Origin: Haematococcus lacustris
Lineage: Eukaryota; Chlorophyta; Chlorophyceae; Chlamydomonadales; Haematococcaceae
NCBI GenBank assembly: GCA_030144725.1
Contig: JASKMD010000007.1
Location: 6,191,406-6,255,405 of the forward strand
Length of the DNA: 64,000 nucleotides
Direction: 5' to 3'
Positions 45,669 through 58,117 of the stretch are shown piece after piece. Every line of letters begins with the position of its first letter. Position 1 is the stretch's first letter. The position numbers were made by a program, and so were the translations under genes. The notes beneath the pieces are model-generated. The model did not search any database. It was not told where the DNA came from and saw only the letters and a list, made by a program, of their open reading frames with translations.

Positions 45669-45959
45669 CAGGGCTGTGAAGACGACAAGACGAAAAGACG
45701 AGACCGTAGACGAACAGACGAAAGACGGATGTCTTTTCGTCTGCAGACGACAACCGAACCGTCTGCCCCTTTTTTGGCTGCATGCGACCAACATTTGTCT
45801 CTTGCTAAGCTACTTCTATTCTTCCTGTTTATATCTATGTAAACTTGCAGCAGCTTTCACGATGCTACGAAGGCTATCCTCCACTTCAAATCTGAGGTCA
45901 TGAGTTCAGATCTGAGGCATGAGGTCAGATCTAGCCTAATATTGACAACCCAGAGCTCG

Positions 45960-46120
45960 AGCAAATCTTGCAGCCCACGAGCTCCATGGCGGTCTCTCAA
46001 CAATAGCACGTAGCCGGTACCGTCTCCACAATAGCACGTAGCAAATCTTGCAGCCCACGAGCTCCATGGCGGTCTCTCAACAATAGCACGTAGCCGGTAC
46101 CGTCTCCACCTGAGATTGGT
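45960..46120. repeat. 80-bp tandem duplication
   Basis: The segment starting GCAAATCTTGCAGCCCACGA occurs at 45961 and again at 46041, two nearly exact units inside the hAT element. Confidence 0.85.
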
Positions 46121-46288
46121 GACAACAACAATTCATAGTCATGTGTGTCTCCATGCAGTCTCCATGCAGTCTCTCCAAGTCTCCATGCAGAGCTGCCATT
46201 AAACATTTTGCTTCAAGGATGGTGCAAGACACATGGTACAAGACACATGGTTATAAAACATGCGCTTACCTTAGTGCTTCCACGGGCA

Positions 46289-47544
46289 TTATGCTTCCAC
46301 GGGCATGTGTTGCATCCACTGCGCAAACTGCTGCCACTCAGCCTCTGGCTGTGGCTTAGGTCTGCGCTCCAGGACCCTCTTGTTAAAGTAGATGAACGCC
46401 AGGAGCCACATGCGGCCCAACAGCAAGCTTGACCGCTTGTCGCTCCAAATGTGCTTGAACGAGCTGAAAACCCGCTCGTTTGCTGCAGCTGTTGCCGGGA
46501 TGAGGGCAATTGCCACTGGGGTGCCTGCGAGGTGGGGCTGCACGGAGAAAAGGGCGGGGTCTGCAGATTGGGAGGGGGTGGTTGGCTGCTTGGCAGCCAC
46601 CAAACACGCATGCAGTGAAGGTAACTGCCCATGGGCCACCAATGCAGCCGGGTCTTGGTTGCCCACTGCAGCCCCCCCAGCTTGCTGGCCGTAGTGCATT
46701 TTAATAGCCGTCGCGCCGTAGAACACATCTGCCATGTTTGCTGTGTCGGACTGAAGGTCAACCTGGAACTGGGTGACTGGGTACATGAGCTGCAGGATTG
46801 CCTTGTTGTCATCCCAAAAGCCTGCACGCAAGGTGTCCTCCTTGATGGAGGCTGATCGCTGCTGCTGCTTGACGTCCAGGCCTGGCCTCTCATAGCTGTT
46901 GTCGGTGACGGCACTTGTAAGTGCTGCCTTGTTGACCTCCAAGCTCTCCATCATGGTAGCTGCGCTGTGCATGCGCGTAGCACAGGGCAGATGCAAGCCC
47001 ATGCCAATACCGTGGACGCCTCGGAAGTGAAGCAAACGGCTGGAGCGGAAGGTGGAGCGCGTCCAGAACTTCACCATGTCACGCACGGCATCAACATGCG
47101 CTTTGATGCGGGCCAGGGCCACCAAGTCTGCAGAATGCAAGGGTTGACATGATAGACATGACATGATGGACATGACCTGATGACAAGCATAACCTGATAG
47201 ACATGACATGATGACCTGATGACAAGCATAACCTGATAGACATGACATGATGACCTGATGACAGGAAACCGCACTCCTTGCTCATGAGAAGGTGGGTACG
47301 GAGGTGTGTGGGGTTCGACACCTCCGTCGCCGCTAACTGAGCCGGGCAGTGTAGGCTTGCCGTCGACTATGGGGCCGAACTGACTTTGGAAGAAAGGTCT
47401 CTTAAAGCTCGATGCAGAGTTCAATGGGGACGATGGGCGCATTCCACCCGAAATTTGTTGCACTTGCGCGGCAGTGGGCATCGAAGGCTGCTGCATCGTC
47501 GACTGCATCCGCCTACGCGCATTTGATGAGCCTGGCGGCTCCAT
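46289..47544 (-). pseudogene. hAT transposase, internally shortened
   Basis: Exon 46289-47127 (acceptor CTGCAG) ends in the hAT C-terminal dimerisation domain: PATAAANERVFSSFKHIW, then a KRSSLL segment and LAFIYFNKRVLE. Upstream residues are the preceding helical region. An upstream open segment with an ATG at about 47544 (MEPPGSSNARRR) encodes about 80 residues with donor GTGTCG near 47323. The intron between holds tandem GACATGACATGATG and ACCTGATGACAAGCAT units. No BED zinc finger and no complete DDE catalytic core are seen, so the enzyme is probably inactive or encoded from a deleted copy. Confidence 0.75.
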
Positions 47545-47717
47545 CGCATTGCTTGCACAACGCTCAGAGCCACGGGCCGCAAGCGGTCACAGGGGCGGGC
47601 ACCAGTCACACATCGACAGACGAAAGACAGAAAGACAGATTGACAGACGAAAGACGGGTGGTTGAGACGAAAAGACGACGTAGACGAAAGACGTCTTGTC
47701 ACAGCCCTGCGCCTGAC

Positions 47718-49553
47718 CCGACCGCGTCCTGCACTCGTTCTTGCCGTGATGAATGGCGAAGCGGCCCTGATTGGGATGCTGGCCCCGAGTGGGCTCATAA
47801 TGCAGTCCTACCGCAAAGGGACTTTTGTCCGTGCAGAGCTATACGCAAAGCTATAGCGTTCGCCCGGTGTTTCACTATGATGTAACTCTGCGTGGAGAAG
47901 GCTATGTAAGAAAGGCTGGCTGTAGTTTAGGGGGCAGTATTTCAGATATGGCGAGGACGCTATCGTTCCATTAGATGGGGTGGTGGCGAGGATGATGGCA
48001 GTAAGCATAGCGCAAATGCACAAACTCGCGCAAGTCAGTGCAGTCGTGCAAGTCAGGTTGCAAGTCAGGACTAGCTAGTCAAACACTCTCCGCTCTAGCG
48101 GGACTAGCGAAGTATTCTCCGGGGAGCTCTACGGCGCTACGGGAGGCACACGGGATAAAATATCAGCATTATCACGGTTAACAAGCTAGTCAAGCCTGTG
48201 TGTTTGCTGTGCTAGGCGCAAATAGCCTTGTCGAACAACACAAAAGGACAACAATGGCTGCGCGGCTTGCTCAGCGGCTTGCTTAGCGGCTTAGAGGCTT
48301 GCATGCCGGCGCACAACTACCACTAGCTCTCAACTCATACCAGCCCCCCAATGTCCTCATATATGTCATCTGCCTGGCTCTCCATTTGTCGGGAGCGTTC
48401 CCTGTTGTGTAACCGTGTTTATTCAACATCGCAAGACCTCCAGCAAACCCCCATCGCACACCGGGTCGCCAGGGTAGAGGCTAAAGTTGTTAAGGATGTG
48501 TTAAGGTTGTGTCAAGATTCTGTTAAGGTCAAAAACCGCTGGTGTTGATACTAACGGTCGTGCCCTAGCGACCACACCAGCGATACGATTTCTCAGTAAT
48601 AGCCCATGGGGATGCTTGACACTGACAAGCAAGCTGGCAGACAGAAACCAAACCTCGGGCTGCTTTTCTTACTTGGGCAACCGAAGTGTAATAGCAGTTG
48701 ATACATAACTGCCAAGGCCTACTCCAGCAAAGTCAGCATGCGTTTCCTTTCTAGCGCACCCCAGCATGCATAGCATACAGGCATAATGTGCAAAGGCCCC
48801 GGGATGGTGAGTCTACCCTGACACATGGTGCACCAACCGAATTGTACAACTGAAGAGCAACTGCCCAACCACCATGCGCCTGCCCACGTCATGCAGCAGA
48901 TCTGAAAGGCCCGCACTGGAGGTTCTGGCAACCTAGGCTGTGCTGGCAGGGCGGCTGGCTGTGCTAGGAGGGGGTGGAGGGGCCTGAGGAGGGGCCTCCC
49001 ACATCCCTGACAGCCTGTTGCTGTTGACGAGGAGCCGGCTACATGCCAGCGCCTGCTGCGGTGCGCACGAGCTGCATGGCTGCCAGGTGTTCTGTGCTGC
49101 TACCTGATGCGATGCCTGATGCCCAATGACCATCAACATGCCCAGAGGTGAGGCCAGATGTGCCCGGTTGCCTATACGTACCTACACCACCACATTGTAT
49201 CTAGACTGCTACCGTGAGCTGTTGCCTTACTTAGAACCGTTGTGCTGCCTCTGATTGCACTGCCTAAGGGTGTACCACCTCCCTAGTTAAAGCCTGCCAA
49301 CACCCCTCAGACTAAGGAAGCTCTGGCATGTGGTGCTGGCCTGACCAACCAAGCCTGCTGACCCGTACACAGCTGAGAAGGTGCCCACACACCTCGAGCT
49401 CTCCTGCCCTACTCCTGATCTACACCCACTTGCTCATGTCTTGCCCGCCCTGCCACAATCAGAGCAGAGTCTCCGTCAGTCCAACACCTCCAAGCCTTTC
49501 CCACCAAACGTGACCGGACTCAGCCCCTCCCAACCCTAGGGCAGCGTCTTTTC
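47718..49553. other. Intergenic region between hAT element and the next gene
   Basis: No supportable gene. AT content is higher than in the gene-bearing parts. Short ORFs show no family motif. Confidence 0.5.
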
Positions 49554-52314
49554 TCAACCTTCACCGCTCGCCATGCCTGCCATAGACTCCTTCCCAAGGC
49601 CGTCCCCACCCATCGCGGGTCGAGCAGGTGGCGGCAGGGGCCCGAGTGGGCCCACCAAGACTGACCTGCCAGCCAACCCCGCCAGCACCGCCGCCACCGC
49701 AGGGTGGGCGGGGTCCACGCCGGGCAGCCCAGCCAGCAGCTGCTGGACGAAGCCTGGGTCAGCCATCAGGGTGCGGGTGGTCTTGGAGGGGTAGCGCCCA
49801 CTGAACAGCTCCACGCTCGGCACCTCACGCAGGCCTTGGTGCAGGGCGGAGGGGCTGCTGGGGCTGTCTGGCTGGCCTGGGCTGTTGGAGCGAGAGTTGG
49901 AGCCGCCCCTGCAGTGGGTGTGGAGGCAGGGGGTAGGGGAGGGGCGAAGGGGCTTGAAGGGAGGGTTAAAAGGTATTGGGGGCGGGGCAGGGCAGCCAGA
50001 GAGGGCAGGGAGACAGGGTGAGGGGGAGGGGTACCCTTGCCATGACAGATTCCTTAGGGTGAAGGTGGTCAGAAGGTGCATGACTACACTGTGCTTCACA
50101 CAGGCAACTTCAGCTGCAGCAGGCTCCACCCGGCTCCACCCATCCCCAGCCTAATTGCAGCTTCCTCGTCACGTATAGGTCTTACCCCTCTCCGTATGCC
50201 GTAGCCACCATCTGCCCCTACCCCGCAGCCTCAAGCCCTCACCCCACCCTCCCGCTATCCCACCATGCAACACTAAGCCAGCACACACCTGCCATTGGTG
50301 TGTTTTCCAAACATGGGCGTGGCTGCTCCTCTGCCTCCCATCCCCCCTGCCCCTGATGGCGCCAGCGGTGGCTGGCCGCCCCACCACCCATGGCCTGCCG
50401 CCCCTCCTCCTGCTGCCAGCCCCTGGCCCATGCCCTGAGCACTGGAGCCGCCATGTTGCCAATACAAGCCCCCTGGCTGTCCAAGGCCCCTGGATGCTGC
50501 TGAGAAGCTGCTGGAGCTAGGAGGAAGCTGTGGTGCAGCGTCAATGTAGCTGCCGCCTAGCTGGGCTGTCCCAGTGCCTGCCCCGCCCTGGCCTGCTGTT
50601 GCCTGCCACTGCATGTTGGCAGTGAAAATGTCAGCCATGCCTCGCATGTGGTGGGGCAGCAGCAGCCGGGCTGCTTGCTGGGACATCCACTGCAGTCAGG
50701 CAGGCAGGCAAGGAAAGGCTGCTCAGCCAGCCCAACAACAGGGCAACACATGAAGGTGCATGGAGGTGCATGGAGGTGCATGGAGGGGTGAGCAGCATGG
50801 CAAGTTCAACCCCAAGGTGCGTTTGTCAGCCAGTCTGTGCTCAAGCCAGACATGGTTTGAACTTTAGCTTTAAGAAGTGACTAGAACTGAGGGAAGGGTG
50901 CTGTGTTGAGCTGCACCTGGAAAACCCATAACCAAGCATGAGCCAGATGAGCATGCAAGCAGGCAGGTGTACATGCATGCCAATAGGTAAAGTTGACAGG
51001 CCGTAGATAAGCATGCATTGTGAGCATGGGCGCCTTGACCCTAGCAGCTAACACAGGGCATTCACACCAGGTACGTGTCTTGTGGACAAGCAGCTCTGTG
51101 GTGAAGCACTTTGCATTCACCAGCGAATGCCAAGAATGGCACATGAGGCTCTGTGATGGTCATGGTGATGACATGCCAGTTACCAACACCCTCTGCTGCC
51201 TTACCTGTTGGAATGGCAGCCGGTACTCCTCCTGCCTTGAGGCACTCAGGCCAGAGCCAGCCAGCCCCTGCCTGGAGGCCGGCCCCTGACCTCGCCCCGG
51301 CCCATCCTCATACCCCCTGCTGCCATGGAGCTCTGACACAGGGAGGGGGTGGCTGGAGGCCACGCCCATGCGCCGTGGGCCCCTGCTCCTAGGCTGGGCT
51401 GCAGGGTCAGGGGCAAGGTCCAGGGAGGAGACGGAGGAGGAAGAGGATGGCAGCAGTGGTTCTGGCAGGGATCTCAGCCGAGTGAGGAGGGCGCCAGAGC
51501 CTGGACCATGTGCCTGTGGCAGGCTGGAGGCGTCTAAGTAGTTCAATGGAGCTGGCGTGCTTGCCAGTCGCTGCAAAGCCGAACCATGCCAAGGTGAGCC
51601 GCTGCCGCTGTCCCCACTGCGATGCACTAGACCGATGTTGCTGCTTTGGCCTGCGTCTTCCTCCTCCCCATCCTCAGGATCCTCGTCGCAGTCTTCAGCG
51701 TCCTCAGCGCCTGAGTCGTAACGCTCACGACCCAGCCCCGCGGTCGGGTACGCGCCGCCGTATGTGTAGCTGTCAGTGGTGGTTGCGGCTTCACTGCCAG
51801 AGCCATCGTGCGCAGCAGCGTTAGCTCGGAAGTCAGGATAGTCGTACAGCGCGGAGCCCGGACCGTTGCCGTTTTCAAAAAGGTGTGAGGCCGCAGCCAC
51901 ATTGACATAGCAGAGCTGGTAATTGGAGGCTGAGTCGCAGCTGGATGAAGCGCGACGCTGAGTGCGCTGCTGGCTACCGTACTCGTAGGTTGGGAAGGGC
52001 AGTTGTAGATCAGCGGTCAAGTCTGAGCCGGAGTCGGAGGCTCTGTCTTCACCGGTATCGCACCAGTCCGGGTCTGCAACACGCCCGGCGGTGTAACCGA
52101 CAGTTGCCGCACGGGCCGTGTTGGAGGTCGCGCTGGCTGAGGCGGCGCAAGAGGATTGCGGGCTGGTGGGGTTGCTGAGGCTGCCGCTGTCACTGCTGCT
52201 GTAGGGGCTGCTGGACTCGTCAGCCTCCTCGCAAGGGAACGGAACTGTGGCACCATGCAGCACAAGCAAGTCGTTTACGACCGACAGCAGGAGGAGGAGG
52301 ATAGTTGTACACAT
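49554..52314 (-). CDS. Ser/Gly-rich protein with N-terminal hydrophobic segment and PSMD4-like C-terminal motif
   Basis: Three exons fit in phase: 51205-52314, 50289-50689 and 49554-49908 (TGA), 621 aa from the ATG at 52314. The N-terminus is hydrophobic (MCTTILLLLLSVVNDLLVL) and could be a signal peptide or anchor. A long Ser/Asp/Glu-rich disordered part follows, with acidic runs (GAEDAEDCDEDPEDGEEED). Exon 2 encodes AARLLLPHHMRGMADIF and a Gly-rich stretch. Near the end, MADPGFVQQLLAGLPGVDP followed by AVAAVLAGLAG resembles the segment DPEFLQSVLENLPGVDP of proteasome subunit PSMD4/Rpn10. No VWA domain or UIM is seen, so it is not Rpn10. Function unknown. An acceptor (CCTACAG) lies just upstream of the ATG and keeps the frame open, so this first exon might be internal. 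Confidence 0.6.
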
Positions 52315-52672
52315 GATGATGGTTGTACACTGTAGGAACTAGGACACGTCGCTCAGGTGAAAGAAACAGCGATATTCACGCTTAGATAGTAAAATCGCAG
52401 GTCGAACGTCATTTTTAAGCAGTGCGATGCGCACTAGTGCGCAAAACGAGCTATAACTATGGCATTTCATAGCGAACGCTATACATAATGCGAATAAAAA
52501 ACACTGGCACACATGTGGACACCGTTGACCTTACCCATCAGCAACTTGGGCGTGAGCACAGAAGACCCGCACCACATCAGCATGCACATAAAGCAGTGCT
52601 CAAAGAGGTGCAAGCAGATTGTCACACCAGCAGCTATGGTCACAGGCGTGATAATGACCATTGTCGGAGCGG

Positions 52673-52839
52673 CTACAGCAGTGCGGCTAGAGCACCGTGG
52701 TCGCTGTACTCACCTTCCCTGCAGCCCAAGCCACCAGGCCTTGGAAGCGATTGCTCCTCTGCCTCTTCACGGTGCAGAGCCAGCTGGGTGGCAGGGCCAG
52801 GGCCGGGCAGTGAGCAGCCACCATTGACTCCTGCTTGGC

Positions 52840-52871
<32 letters not shown>

Positions 52872-55800
52872 CTGGGGTGGGGCATCAGGTGCAGCTCCGT
52901 GACCTGGGGCACAGACCTGAGCGCCCCGCCGCCTTCTTGGTGTCTGCTGCGGGACAGCTCTGCAGCCAGGTGCTGGGACGCAGGGCGGGGCACCTGGCCA
53001 GGCAGCAGCATGCAGCTCAACACACCAGGGCATTGGCCGGGCACCGCACTGAATCCGGGTTCGAATCCTCCTGGCAGCAAGACCTGGTGGCTGTGGTGAG
53101 GGCCAGAGGAGTGCCACCCGGGCGAGGGCGGCTGTGCATGGGGTGCTGGCAGGGCGGGCCCAGCAGGGTAGGGGTGGGAAGGAGGGAGGGAGGGATGGGG
53201 GTGGTAAACATCCACGGTGTTAGGAGTGTGACCAGGGTAAAAGTGAGGGAGTGAGGCGGAGGAGGTGGGGTCTGGGAGGTGGGGATGAGGCTGGGGTGCA
53301 GGGTGGAGAGCTGCTGAGTAGGAGAGCTGCGTGGAGGTGGGTGAGAAAGGAGGCAGGCCAAGGTTATCAGGCCACAGCAGCTGCTGCTGCCAGGGAGGGG
53401 CGTCCTGCCACTGCAACCCGCCCTGGGCTTGCTGGAGGGAGGAATTCTGAGTCCTCTGAGCAGGCAGATACTGCGGGTGGCCCTGCTGGTGGTGGTACTG
53501 TCTCAAGGTGTTGCCAGGGGAGTCTGGCTGGCTCTGGACCTGCATAGATAGCATCAGGGCATTGTGGAGGCCCTGCTGCTGCTGCGCTTGCTGCTGCACC
53601 ACCTGCTGCTGCGCCTGTTGCGCGTGCTGCGCCTGCTGCGCCTGCTGCTGGCGCGACACCAGCGACTGCGGCTGCCTTTGCAGCTGCTGCCGTTGCTGCT
53701 GCTCCTGCTGCTGTGGGGGCTGAATGTGGTGCTGGGCGGGGTCTTCCATGGCACTTGTGTGGGTGTGCAGATTTGGATGGCTGTCAGAGGAGGGCCTGTA
53801 GAGTGGGTCTGGTAGAATGGCAGCAGCAGGCAGGGTGGGGTAGGGCGGGTGAGAAGGCCTGGCGATGCCTGGCTCCCCGCCCTCCCCTGAACTAGCTGCA
53901 TCAACTGCAGGCAGCTGCGCGGCAGCCACCACTGGCGCTGGCTCTGGTGGTGCTGAGAGAGGTGCTGGCCCAGCCCTAGTCACAGGCTTGCTGGCGGTGA
54001 CAGGCGACTGGGAAAGGGGGCTGGAGGGGCTGGCTGTGGCACCGTTCTGGTGGGTCTGGGCCAGGATGCCAGCAACTGGTTCTGGCCCAGACTCCGGCAC
54101 AAATGGTGGGGAGGTGCCAAGAGGGGCAGAGGATGGGGATGTAGGAGCAGAGGCAGAGGCCAAGGGGGCTGGGTCTGAGGGGGAGGGGTGCAAGTCAGGT
54201 GCAGAGCCTGGGGCGCCAGGGGTACAGGGGGCAGGGTAGGGATCCAGGAGGGGCGAGGTGACTGAGGCCGCTGGCTGGCTGGCTAAAGGTCCGGGTGGGG
54301 GGCTGGGAGCTGCAGCAGCTTGAGAGGCAAGCTGGCGACGGGCGCTAGGGCTGAGCTGCAGGGGCGCCCTGCCAGCCGGGGCAGTGACTACCAGGTGAGT
54401 CACGGCAACCTGGGGCAGAGCCGCCAATGCACTGGGAGATGGTGTGACCCCCGGTGTGACGTCTGGTGTGGCCCTTAGTGTGAACCCCAGTGTGATGTCT
54501 GACATGGGTCCAGGCTCAGCGTCTTGACAGACGTTTGTTGTAGAAGACCTACCGGTACCTGCTGCCTTGCCTTGGGAAGGAGCAGCAGGGGGGAGCCCAG
54601 GGTCACCCCCCACCCCACTGACCGCCCCAGCTGCAGCACCTGCCGGCTGGCTGGGGCCTGCCTGGCTGACTGAGGACTGTGCCCTGCCTGTCCCAGCCGG
54701 GTCTGACCACGACGTGCTCTCATGTCGGCCTCGCCTGGTGGGCTTTGCACCTGCGGCCCCTGGGGCTGCGCCTGAGGCCAGCGCCTCAGGGCCTGGTGCA
54801 GCAGCTGCTGCTGCTGGGCGTTGCGGCTGGGAGGGCTGCACCGCCAGGCTTGCAAGCCGAGGGCGCGGCGAGGAGGGGCCAGCAGGGGTAGGCTGGCAGG
54901 GGTGCGGCTGCTCTGAGTCCGTGCTGGAGCTGGGACTGGAGGTGACTGCTCGCAGCCTGTCTGGCAGGGGAGGGGTGGAGGGCGGGGAGCGCCCTCCTGC
55001 TGTGCTGCTGACCTCCTGTGCAGCCTGACCCTCCTTGCTTGCTGGAGGCAGATCAGGCGGCAGTGGCAGTGTGAGCAGTCCAGGGGCCCCTTGCTGGTCG
55101 GACTGCCTGGCCAGGCGTGTGTCTGGGCCTGTGTTGTAGGCTGAGGCATGAGAAGGCACACCTGCAGCTATGAGGGCCAAGGGGGAGGGGGAGCAGCCGG
55201 GGCGTGCCGAGCCTGCATGCACATGGTCTGTGAGGGTGGCAAAGTCTCCGACCTGACTGGCTGCACTGGCCAGGCCTGCTGCTGCTGCTCCTGTTGCTGA
55301 GCTGTCACTGACCTCTGCAGCAGCCGTGGCGGCAAAGTGGCGGCACAGCAGAGCCCTAGGATGGCCTGTGTCCTGCACTCCCAAGTATGCATGTCGTTGC
55401 TGCTGCTGCTGCTGCTCCTGATGGTGGCTCTGCTGATGCAAGCTTGTGCCATGCGAATGAGCAAGGTCGCTTGCCAGTGTCTGGTGAGGCTGTGGCCGGC
55501 TTGCATGCAGGCTAGGCAGGGTGACAGGCTGAGCAGGTTGAGTGGACGGGGAGTGAGGTGCACGCTGGGAGCTGGACGCCATGCGGCGCAGGGCTGCACT
55601 ACCAGGCCTGCTGCTGCTGCTGCTGCTGGCTCCCCCCGCCTGCCCAACCCCCCAGGGAGGGTGAGGGGGAGTCTGGGGAGTCAAGGGCCCAGCGGCCGCC
55701 TGCAGCAGGTTCCCTGCAGCCACCCGGCCCATGCTGCTGCTGCCAGGGCGAGCCACTGCGCTGTTTGGCCTGGAGCCTAAGCGGCTGGCTGTGCGTGACA

Positions 55801-56455
55801 CAGGGCTCTTCAGCTGGGGCGTTGACTCAGCATGCACCCGGACGCCCCCAGCCCCTAGCCCTGGCCCTTGGCTGGCACCAGGGGTGTCCCCCCGGGGCAG
55901 TGAGGCTGCCAGTGGGGGCAGGTGGGTGGGCAGGCGGGCAGAGCCTGGTCGGGAGCTGGGGCTGGGGAGGCTGCTCCTAGCATGCAGACTGGCAGACAAC
56001 CCGGCGGCTGCACCGGCTTGGAGGTGCCGTGACAGGCTACTGGGTGAGAACTGCAAGGAGGAGGAAGCTGAGAGGGGTGCTGGCAGGTTGGCGAGGGAGC
56101 TGAGCGCCTGGCTGCTGGCTCCTGCATTTCTCAACAGGCTGGCAGGAGTAGAGGGGTGAGTGGGAGGCGTCAATGGCACCAAGCTAGAAGTGTGATGCTG
56201 GAAACAGGGCGAGCGGCTGCTGTTGAAAGATGATGGGCTTGCAGGGGCAGCAAGCTCGCGTATGCTTGAATTCAGCCGCTGCAGTGATCTGGTGCCAGTC
56301 AACGCCTCCGTTGAGGAGGTTTGCGTATCTAGGGTTGGACGTTGTAGGGCCCGTGCTCGACCCGATTGCTGGGGGGACTGTAGAGCATGTGCCTGCAGTG
56401 CTGGCACTGTCAGTTGGGTTAAAGACAGCTGGCTGCGCTCCACAGTGGGAGGCAT
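52673..56455 (-). CDS. Large disordered Ser/Pro/Gln/Ala-rich protein, unknown
   Basis: A single uninterrupted frame from the ATG at 56455 (MPPTVERSQLSLTQL) to a stop at 52673, 1,260 codons. Composition is Ser/Pro/Ala with a Gln-rich region (QQQEQQQRQQLQRQ) and a later polyQ near the end. No folded domain recognised. A strong donor (GAAG then GTGAGTAC) lies about 35 bp before the stop, so the real last exon may be elsewhere on the minus strand, for example near 52479-52660. GC-rich low-complexity DNA can keep frames open by chance, but this length with a consistent amino-acid bias supports a gene. Confidence 0.55.
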
Positions 56456-58117
56456 GACAGGTTATGTTGTCAAGGATGCGCGATTGCGCAAGCCTGGCCT
56501 GGAGACCACAGCCGCATTGAGCACGCGCCGAAGCATCCAGCGTCCAGCCCGTGCTCGCTGCAAAGTGACATGGCCATAACAATCATTGCTGGACAGGAGC
56601 TTGCTATGACTTATGTATTTGTGCACGTCCTAGAGTGATGCACAGCGCCAGGGAGATAATGCTGCTCGCAGGTAGTCCGAGCACAGGCATCCCAGCTCAC
56701 TCGCCGGACTAGCTCCCATGGGCCTTGACAGTGCTTACCCTTTGGAGTTTAGATGCAAAGCTGGGTTATAGAAAAAGCGAACTCACGCGTTTGCGCAAGT
56801 TGGCTCGTAGCCCACAGCTACTCATGTAGCACGCGCTGGCTCATACGTCTGAGCAACAAGGCCTAGGGCGAAACCCACATGCAATGGACTCGTCAAAAAT
56901 TTGTTACTGCTACCACTTGTTACTGCTTTTGTCCACTATATGAAAAGAGTGTTGCAAGGCAGAGTGTTGCCCCTGGGTGACTACGTTCATGTTGTAAAGG
57001 GCAGTCATGTCCAGGACCCATCTTGTCTACAATAGTGTCCCTGAGGTTGCGGGTGCTTACTTCCACAGCACTACACGAAATCAAACATAGAGTAAGGATT
57101 TTACGCTGGCCCAGCTTATTGTAGCACTACTGCCTGACCCCTCGGGAGCCGACTAGCCAGTGAGGCATGATACACAGCTTCAACAGAGCGCACACTACTG
57201 TGTCACAGGCTGCTGTAGGGCCTTTGTCTGCTCAGGCCAACAAAACTCATTCAACAAGGAACAACATGTTGGGCTGTGGGTAATCTCACTCAGCTACTAC
57301 ACACAAGTTGTAGCATCCTCGGTCGCACCCTTGACGACTACCATCCCCACGAAGATGGCACTTTCCCGGGACAGACCACTGGGCTCCTCATCAAAACTAA
57401 CAGCTTTAAAGCCTTTGTCTGCTCAGGCCAACAGCACAGCTCCAATGGGCGCCAGTTGCTTTCACCAAGGCTTACAGCACAGCTCCATAGGACTTGCTTA
57501 CACCAAGGCGCTGCATGTTTTGGGGCTGCACAGTAGTTTACTATGACCACCTTCTCAGCTGCGTTGGGATTGGCAGCCTTGCCCTGGCCCTGGCCTTCGA
57601 CCATGCTGGGCTGGGTGGGCTCGGATGCCTGCTGAGCAATGGTGTTCAAGGTGCGCTTGCCTGGCGGGGAAGTGCTGGGCCTAGGCTCTGAACCTACTGG
57701 GGGGCCTTGCCTTTAGGACCAAGGTCCATGTACCCATGACCAGGCCCTGCACCCTAATCAGGGCTGTGACTACTGGAGACACATCTACAGAACAAGAGCT
57801 CTGGGTCTGCACCCAAATATGGGAAAGCGCAGCACAGCAGGGCATACAGCTCCAGCCTTGCCTGCTACTGCCAGATCAACCAATGCAACAGAACCTGCAG
57901 TTATGAACTTGCCCATTTGGAGTTTGGAGTAGCACAGTGACAGTGGCCGTTAGGCAGTTGAAGGGTTCAGGGGCCAGCTGCAAGCCAGCTGCTGCGATCC
58001 TGGTAAAGCAAAGGAAGAACGCAGCGCCTCTGGGCTCTGGGCAGGTAGCTGTGCTGTGCCTTGGTGAAGCTTGCCAAGTAGCCGCTGCATTGCTCGTGCT
58101 GCAACGTGCTGAATGTC
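56456..58117. other. Intergenic region with dispersed repeat copies
   Basis: No gene seen. 57235-57365 is the inverted partner of 22375-22515. 57550-57710 resembles 21600-21720. The word CCTTTGTCTGCTCAGGCCAAC occurs twice (57220 and 57413), showing an internal duplication. Confidence 0.6.
57235..57365. repeat. Dispersed repeat, inverted copy of 22375-22515
   Basis: Contains AACATGTTGGGCTGTGGGTA and GACGACTACCATCCCCACGA, the complement of the copy at 22375-22515. Confidence 0.85.

Larger units (their letters stand above)
45669..47709 (-). mobile_element. hAT element with 8-bp target duplication
   Basis: Ends are CAGGGCTGTGAAG at 45669 and its inverted partner CACAGCCCTG ending at 47709. Both sides are flanked by CGCCTGAC (45661-45668 and 47710-47717). 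Subterminal regions on both sides carry many AGACGAAAGACG words in opposite orientation, a usual transposase-binding arrangement. A transposase-derived ORF is on the minus strand inside. Total 2,041 bp, shorter than autonomous hAT elements usually are. Confidence 0.92.

Noticed and set aside
52835..55028. Plus-strand ORFs rich in Leu/Ala opposite the disordered genes
   Set aside because: Antisense shadows of Gln/Ser/Pro codons; no splice or family support.
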